Source: Bacteroidaceae bacterium
GTDB lineage: Bacteria; Bacteroidota; Bacteroidia; Bacteroidales; Bacteroidaceae
Assembly (NCBI GenBank): GCA_017633615.1
Contig: JAGBPB010000041.1
Span: forward strand, 1 to 10,717
Reading direction: 5' to 3'
Length of the DNA stretch: 10,717 nucleotides
Positions 6,761-10,717 of this stretch are shown here, piece by piece. The notes beneath the pieces are model-generated. The model made no database searches, was not told the DNA's origin, and worked only from the letters and a program-made list of their open reading frames with translations. The stretch's first letter is position 1. Each line of letters starts with the position of its first letter. A program made the position numbers and the translations under genes.

Positions 6761-6763
6761 TAT

Positions 6764-7333
6764 ATGAAGATCAAAATCATTCTTTTGGCAGTTCTCTCTG
6801 CCATCATTGCCATGCCAACAATGGCTCAGCGTTCCAAGAAAGCCAGTGCAGTGGAACTCTCATTCAACTATCAGAAACAGTCAGGAGCAGGTTCCAACCA
6901 GTGGGCTGTCTGGATTGAGAACTCAGAGGGCAAGGTTGTTCGTACCCTTACCGTAACTTCATTCACCTCAAAGGGTCGTGGAGGTCGACGCGGCTACACA
7001 TTCCGTCCCACCTGCACACCCACATGGGTAAAGAACGCTAAGGCTGAGGAGATGTCCGATGAGCAGATCGATGCCGTAACAGGCGCTACGCCCTCACAGA
7101 GCGGTATCCAGACATACACATGGGATTTCAAGGATGCCGACGGCAAGGAGGTTCCTGCAGGTGATTACAAGATATACCTGGAGGCTACGCTCTACTTCAA
7201 CAGCATTATCCTGTACAGCGGATCATTCTCAACCAAGGACAAGGCTGGTGACATAGCTCTCACCTCAACCCTGACCGAGGAGGATGAGGCTCACAAGAAC
7301 ATGATTACCGAGGTCAAAGCAGCCCTCAAGTAA
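6764..7333 (+). CDS. Secreted DUF2271 family protein
   Basis: 189-residue exported protein. Residues 1-21 are a Sec signal peptide (MKIKIILLAVLSAIIAMPTMA, cleavage before Gln22). The mature part reads like DUF2271: QWAVWIENSEGKVVRTL (46-62), the stretch PTCTPTWVKNA, the motif IDAVTGATPSQSG (102-114), then TYTWDFKDADGKEVPAGDY (117-135), a FlgD-like Ig strand pattern, and a final beta strand before a charged helix (TEEDEAHKNMITEVKAAL). DUF2271 proteins are periplasmic, and I recall them being linked by gene neighbourhood to ApbE flavin transferases and PepSY membrane proteins; neither is in this window. ATG 6764 is chosen because it begins the signal peptide; an in-frame GTG at 6635 would add an implausible 43-residue extension running through the hairpin. 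It ends 3 nt from the stop of the convergent GH2 gene. Function is unknown. Confidence 0.8.
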   Translation: MKIKIILLAVLSAIIAMPTMAQRSKKASAVELSFNYQKQSGAGSNQWAVWIENSEGKVVRTLTVTSFTSKGRGGRRGYTFRPTCTPTWVKNAKAEEMSDEQIDAVTGATPSQSGIQTYTWDFKDADGKEVPAGDYKIYLEATLYFNSIILYSGSFSTKDKAGDIALTSTLTEEDEAHKNMITEVKAALK

Positions 7334-7336
7334 TCC

Positions 7337-9610
7337 TTAGAAAGTTGTTGATCCCTTTAGTGCGGCGGCCGATGAACAGTCGGTCGCCGTTACTGTTACC
7401 TTAGCCTTGTCCGATGCACGGCGGATATAGGCAATCATGCGTCCCTGATATGTGTTGAAGACCGGACTCTTGTGGCTGGTTTCGTGGGCCAGGACATCGG
7501 CATTGTCTACGGCTATCAGCTGCGCGCCTTCCGCTTTCAGCTCAATCTTGCAGTCGTTGTTAGGACAAATTATGCCGTCTTTGTCGACTATTTGAACGGA
7601 GATGATCTCTACATCATCAAAGCCTGTTCCGGCACGGCCTCCAACCTTTTCTATAAGAATGTTGTCGGGCTCACTTGCAGTCCGGCTTGAACAACGGCTT
7701 GCTTCAGTTCCGTCGTTATAGCCTACAACTTCTATTGTTCCCGGATTGAAGTTCACGTTATACAGGGCGGGGCGGGCGTTGTCGGGCATGGTCTTGCGGC
7801 CCTGTGACTCGCCGTTGACAAAGAGTTCCACCTCCCGGCAGTTTGAATAGACCTCAATTGCAGCCTGGTCATAGGTGTCCATATCGGCCGGAGTCCAGTC
7901 CGATACCAACGCACCTGCGCCGTTGTTGTCGGCATGGCGTGCAAATGCAACCATGGGCTCTTTCATCCACCAGCTGCCGCGCTGCAGGCCGGCGGGCTTG
8001 ACACCACCTGTTACATCCAGCAGAGATGTACTCCACATAACCTGCGGCCAGGTGGCCTCACCAAGATAATCAATGCCAGCCCAGAGGAACTGACCGCTCA
8101 GTGACGGGTCGTCGCGCAGCATCAGCCATGACTGGACATCATGAGTGTTCTCAGTTCCAATGATTGCCTTTTCTGGATGTGCCTCATGATATGCCTTGAG
8201 TTCATCCACGCGGTAGTTTTGGCCTACCACATCCATCATTTCGGCAAATCCGTTCTTATAAACGCCCGAAGAATTGGGGCGGAAAAGAGCCATAGTTACG
8301 GGACGGGTGTTATCTAATGAGTGAACCAGATCCTGCTGCATGCGGTATTTGTCAAATCCCTGCTCATTGTTCAGATTGTCACGGATCTCGTTGCCAACGC
8401 TGTATATCACCACGCTGGGGTGGTTGCGGGCCTGCTCAACCATTGCGCGGGTATCGGACTCCCACCATTCATCAAAGAATAGGTTGTAACCCTTCTCAGC
8501 GTGGTTCTTGGGTGAGTTCCAGGTGTCAAAGGATTCGGCCATGAACAGGAATCCCATACGGTCGCACAGCTCCATGAATGCCGGATCAGCCGGGTTGTGG
8601 GCCATCCTTATTGCATTAACACCCAGTTTGCGCAACTGCTGCAGGCGGTACTCCCAAACTGATGCGGGAACTGCGGTTCCAAGTGCACCCGCATCGGAAT
8701 GAAGGCATACGCCGTACATCTTTATGTTCTGTCCGTTTAGGAAGAATCCCTTCTCATTGTCAAAGCGGATGGTGCGCAAGCCGGTGGTTACGGTCTCTGC
8801 GTCCAACTGTTTGCGTCCGTCAATCAGCTCAACATCTACAGTATATAAATAAGGATTGTCCGGTGACCAGAGTTGTGGATCCTTAACCTCAATGGTTCCT
8901 GACAATTCCGTCTGTTCTCCGGCTCCGACCTGTGTATCGGAACCGGTGCCTTTTGCCACAACCTTGCCTTTGGCATCCTTAAGGTTGTATTGGAGCTTTA
9001 TGGTGCGGGCTTTATCTGATGTATTGGATACGTTAGCCTTAATGTTAACCTTGCCGTCAAGGTATGATACGAATACACCATCGGTCGGGAAATAACATGC
9101 ACTTTTGCTCACCAGACGTACGTGGCGGTTTATGCCGCTGCCCGTGTACCAGCGTGATGCCGGCTGGACGGAGTTGTCTACCTTTACTGCTAAGACAGCA
9201 TCCTTACCGGGAGTTACAAGATCGGTGATATCGTATGTAAATCCCACATATCCGTTAGGTCTGTAGCCAGCCAGCTTGCCGTCCACATAAACGCTGCTGC
9301 AGGCCATCACCCCGTCAAACTCCAGGAACAACCGCTCATCGGCCCCAACATCTGTCTTAATCGCCTTCCGGTACCAGCCGATGCCCGCAGGCAGATAAGC
9401 GCCGCCCTGTCCGGTAGGATTGCTGCGGTCAAACTCCCCCTCAATGCTCCAGTCATGAGGCACGTCCACAATGCGCCATCCTTCAACACCAGCAAGTTTA
9501 TCAATAGTAGCCTCACTCAGCACAAACTCCCAACCCGCATCAATGCTGCGGCTTTCACGCGCGCTGATTAAAAGCGGTATAAATAATAAGGCAAACAGTA
9601 CCTTTTTCAT
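7337..9610 (-). CDS. Glycoside hydrolase family 2 (beta-galactosidase-like), exported
   Basis: 757-residue exported retaining glycosidase. Residues 1-17 are a Sec signal peptide without a lipobox, so the enzyme is probably periplasmic. Domains in order: GH2 sugar-binding jelly roll (about 22-170, with VPHDWSIEGEF, GGAYLPAGIGWYRK and GSGINRHVRL), GH2 Ig-like (about 175-282), the TIM barrel (about 283-560), a DUF4982-like domain (about 575-640) and a C-terminal Ig-like domain (about 650-745). In the barrel the acid/base is Glu408 in VIYSVGNEIRDN and the nucleophile Glu487 in AIIGTENTH; NAIRMAHNPADPAF and LCDRMGFLFMAESFDTW are further landmarks. The DUF4982 arrangement is most often annotated as beta-galactosidase; beta-glucuronidase or beta-mannosidase is less likely. 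No SusC/SusD pair or regulator is adjacent, so it is not in an obvious polysaccharide-utilisation locus here. A promoter box lies 22 nt upstream of the start. Confidence 0.93.
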   Translation of the reverse strand: MKKVLFALLFIPLLISARESRSIDAGWEFVLSEATIDKLAGVEGWRIVDVPHDWSIEGEFDRSNPTGQGGAYLPAGIGWYRKAIKTDVGADERLFLEFDGVMACSSVYVDGKLAGYRPNGYVGFTYDITDLVTPGKDAVLAVKVDNSVQPASRWYTGSGINRHVRLVSKSACYFPTDGVFVSYLDGKVNIKANVSNTSDKARTIKLQYNLKDAKGKVVAKGTGSDTQVGAGEQTELSGTIEVKDPQLWSPDNPYLYTVDVELIDGRKQLDAETVTTGLRTIRFDNEKGFFLNGQNIKMYGVCLHSDAGALGTAVPASVWEYRLQQLRKLGVNAIRMAHNPADPAFMELCDRMGFLFMAESFDTWNSPKNHAEKGYNLFFDEWWESDTRAMVEQARNHPSVVIYSVGNEIRDNLNNEQGFDKYRMQQDLVHSLDNTRPVTMALFRPNSSGVYKNGFAEMMDVVGQNYRVDELKAYHEAHPEKAIIGTENTHDVQSWLMLRDDPSLSGQFLWAGIDYLGEATWPQVMWSTSLLDVTGGVKPAGLQRGSWWMKEPMVAFARHADNNGAGALVSDWTPADMDTYDQAAIEVYSNCREVELFVNGESQGRKTMPDNARPALYNVNFNPGTIEVVGYNDGTEASRCSSRTASEPDNILIEKVGGRAGTGFDDVEIISVQIVDKDGIICPNNDCKIELKAEGAQLIAVDNADVLAHETSHKSPVFNTYQGRMIAYIRRASDKAKVTVTATDCSSAAALKGSTTF

Positions 9611-9632
9611 ATCAATTCGGTTTACAGTTCCA

Positions 9633-9640
9633 CAAAGTTA
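9633..9640 (-). promoter_or_regulatory. -7 promoter box (TAACTTTG) for the GH2 gene
   Basis: Exact TAnnTTTG on the - strand, ending 22 nt before the ATG at 9610, giving a leader of about 18 nt. A T-run is found near the -33 position but no TTG. Confidence 0.6.
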
Positions 9641-9698
9641 ACTAAAAGTGATCAGAAAAAAATACATGGAAAAATATCGCTATTTCATTGAAAAAGTG

Positions 9699-9706
9699 TA
9701 ATTTTG
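9699..9706 (+). promoter_or_regulatory. -7 promoter box (TAATTTTG) for the rplM-rpsI operon
   Basis: Exact TAnnTTTG on the + strand, 179 nt before the rplM ATG. It sits just upstream of the structured leader, as expected if that leader is transcribed. No clear -33 element. Confidence 0.6.
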
Positions 9707-9721
9707 CGAGCCGATTATTAT

Positions 9722-9846
9722 CAACCCTTGCATAAAGGGTTAGTTATTAGCGTGTTAAACCCCCGAGTACGGGTTCTGCGGTATAGCGTAACCGCTGAAA
9801 ACAAGCGTTTAGGGAGTTTCCATGACGTCGGGATGACGGAGGGTTG
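9722..9846 (+). promoter_or_regulatory. Structured 5' leader of rplM-rpsI, probable ribosomal-protein autoregulatory element
   Basis: Four hairpins can be read: AACCCTT/AAGGGTT (9723-9729 with 9735-9741); CCCG/CGGG (9762-9765 with 9770-9773); GCGGT/ACCGC (9778-9782 with 9791-9795); CGTC/GACG (9826-9829 with 9835-9838). CAACCCT (9722-9728) can also pair with AGGGTTG (9840-9846), which would enclose the whole leader and replace the first hairpin. Leaders of L13 operons that bind L13 are known in Firmicutes, and I believe an L13 leader class has been proposed for Bacteroidia; I cannot confirm that this is it. The leader ends 39 nt before the rplM start codon. Confidence 0.6.
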
Positions 9847-9885
9847 CGTTGAATGAATTGTTTAATTATTGATTTAAAGTTTAGA

Positions 9886-10347
9886 ATGGATACTTTAAGT
9901 TACAAGACTGTTTCGGCCAACAAGGCTACCGTAAATAAGGAATGGGTCGTGGTTGATGCCAAGGACCAGGTCCTGGGCCGCTTCGCCGTGAAGGTTGCCA
10001 AGCTGCTCCGCGGTAAGTATAAGACTAATTTCACTCCGCACGTTGACTGCGGCGACAATGTCATCGTTCTCAATGCTGATAAGGTTGTCCTGACCGGCAA
10101 GAAATGGACTGACAGGGTTTATCTGCGTTATACCGGTTATCCCGGTGGCCAGCGCGAGACCACACCTGCACAGTTGATGGCTAAGCCCAACGGTGCTGAG
10201 AGACTTATGAGAAAAGTTGTTAAGGGAATGCTGCCCAAGACAAAGCTTGGTGACAAGCTCATTGACAACCTCTATGTTTATGCTGGTACAGAGCACAAGC
10301 ACGAGGCTCAGCAGCCCAAGGCAATCGATATCAATTCACTTAGTTAA
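9886..10347 (+). CDS. rplM: 50S ribosomal protein L13
   Basis: Early-assembly protein of the large ribosomal subunit, 153 residues (E. coli L13 has 142; Bacteroidetes versions have a short C-terminal tail like the one here, HEAQQPKAIDINSL). Family landmarks are WVVVDAKDQVLGRFAVKVA, LLRGKYKTNFTPHVDCGD, NADKVVLTGKKW, YTGYPGGQRE and VKGMLPKTKLG. ATG 9886 is chosen over the in-frame ATG at 9853 because MDTLSYKTVSANKATV is the standard Bacteroidetes N-terminus and the 11 extra residues resemble AT-rich leader. It is the first gene of an operon with rpsI 11 nt downstream, and is probably controlled by the structured leader upstream. Confidence 0.97.
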   Translation: MDTLSYKTVSANKATVNKEWVVVDAKDQVLGRFAVKVAKLLRGKYKTNFTPHVDCGDNVIVLNADKVVLTGKKWTDRVYLRYTGYPGGQRETTPAQLMAKPNGAERLMRKVVKGMLPKTKLGDKLIDNLYVYAGTEHKHEAQQPKAIDINSLS

Positions 10348-10358
10348 TTTGAAAGAGA

Positions 10359-10717
10359 ATGGAAGTAATCAATGCAATAGGCCGTCGTAAAAGCGCCGTG
10401 GCACGTGTCTTCGTTTCAGAAGGTACAGGTAAGATTACCATCAACAAGAGAGATCTCGCAGTATACTTCCCGTCATCACTGCTCCAGTATGTAGTTCTCC
10501 AGCCCCTCAAGAAGCTTGATGTTGCTGAGAAGTACGATATCAAGGTGAACCTGGACGGTGGCGGTTACAATGGCCAGGCCAATGCCCTGCGTCTTGCTAT
10601 CGCTCGCGCTCTTGTTAAGATCAATCCTGATGACAAGAAGGCTCTTCGTTCAGAAGGCTTCCTGACCCGTGATGCCCGCTCTGTTGAGCGTAAGAAGCCC
10701 GGTCAGCCCAAGGCACG
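10359..10717 (+). CDS. rpsI: 30S ribosomal protein S9 (3' end outside window)
   Basis: Small-subunit protein whose C-terminal tail reaches the P-site tRNA. The first 119 codons are present and the frame runs off the window; family length is about 128, so only the last residues (the usual RRFQFSKR-like tail) are missing. Landmarks: MEVINAIGRRKSAVARVFV, GTGKITINKRDL, YFPSSLLQYVV, YDIKVNLDGGGYNGQANALR, IARALVKINP and LTRDARSVERKKPGQPKAR. The order L13-S9 is nearly universal in bacteria and supports both calls. The ATG follows the rplM stop by 11 nt, consistent with one transcript. Confidence 0.97.
   Translation, partial: MEVINAIGRRKSAVARVFVSEGTGKITINKRDLAVYFPSSLLQYVVLQPLKKLDVAEKYDIKVNLDGGGYNGQANALRLAIARALVKINPDDKKALRSEGFLTRDARSVERKKPGQPKA

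Noticed and set aside
6635..6763. GTG start extending DUF2271 by 43 residues
   Set aside because: The extension crosses the long hairpin and would bury the signal peptide that begins at Met 6764.
9853..9885. Upstream ATG for rplM
   Set aside because: It adds 11 residues (MNCLIIDLKFR) not typical of Bacteroidetes L13, whose N-terminus matches ATG 9886.
9895..10302. 135-codon open frame on the - strand inside rplM
   Set aside because: Antisense shadow of a highly conserved ribosomal protein gene.
1..10717. CRISPR arrays, insertion sequences, tRNA or rRNA genes
   Set aside because: Looked for direct-repeat arrays, transposase motifs, terminal inverted repeats and tRNA-like TTCGA arms; none was found.

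Overview
The window looks like part of a Bacteroidales chromosome (Prevotellaceae or Bacteroidaceae type), at roughly even GC. The coding sequences resemble their Bacteroides/Prevotella counterparts: L13 begins MDTLSYKTVSANK, S9 begins MEVINAIGRRKS, and there is a periplasmic GH2 glycosidase and a mosaic lipoprotein with a FISUMP-type domain. Most intergenic regions carry the Bacteroidetes sigma-factor -7 box TAnnTTTG, and start codons lack Shine-Dalgarno sequences, as is usual in this phylum. The exact genus cannot be fixed from the sequence alone.

Layout. 1-2040 (+): the 3' part of an RsuA/RluB-type pseudouridine synthase gene, then asnS, closed by a strong two-way terminator (2043-2076). 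2078-5010 (-): a polytopic membrane protein with nucleoside-recognition (Gate) domains and, upstream of it, a large lipoprotein gene, separated by a terminator and a promoter. 5011-5083: a compact divergent promoter region. 5084-6453 (+): a secreted PI-PLC-like phosphodiesterase followed closely by a PaaI-type hotdog thioesterase. 6454-6763: a gene-poor 310-nt stretch with a promoter box, a possible 46-codon ORF, several competing inverted repeats and a long terminator-like hairpin ending a few bases before the next gene. 6764-7333 (+): a secreted DUF2271 protein. 7337-9610 (-): a GH2 glycosidase, convergent with DUF2271 with only 3 nt between the stop codons. 9611-9885: divergent promoters and a structured leader for the ribosomal-protein operon rplM-rpsI (9886 to the window end, rpsI cut off).

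How it fits together. The two ends are housekeeping translation genes (rRNA modification, Asn-tRNA charging, ribosomal proteins L13/S9). The middle is envelope and periplasm biology: lipoprotein, secreted phosphodiesterase, DUF2271 protein and glycosidase. I see no mobile element, CRISPR array, tRNA or rRNA, and no clear multi-gene novel system. The most interesting unexplained signals are the structured region 6494-6763 ahead of the DUF2271 gene, a flavinylation-like DAVTGAT motif in that protein, and the rplM leader with two mutually exclusive pairings.
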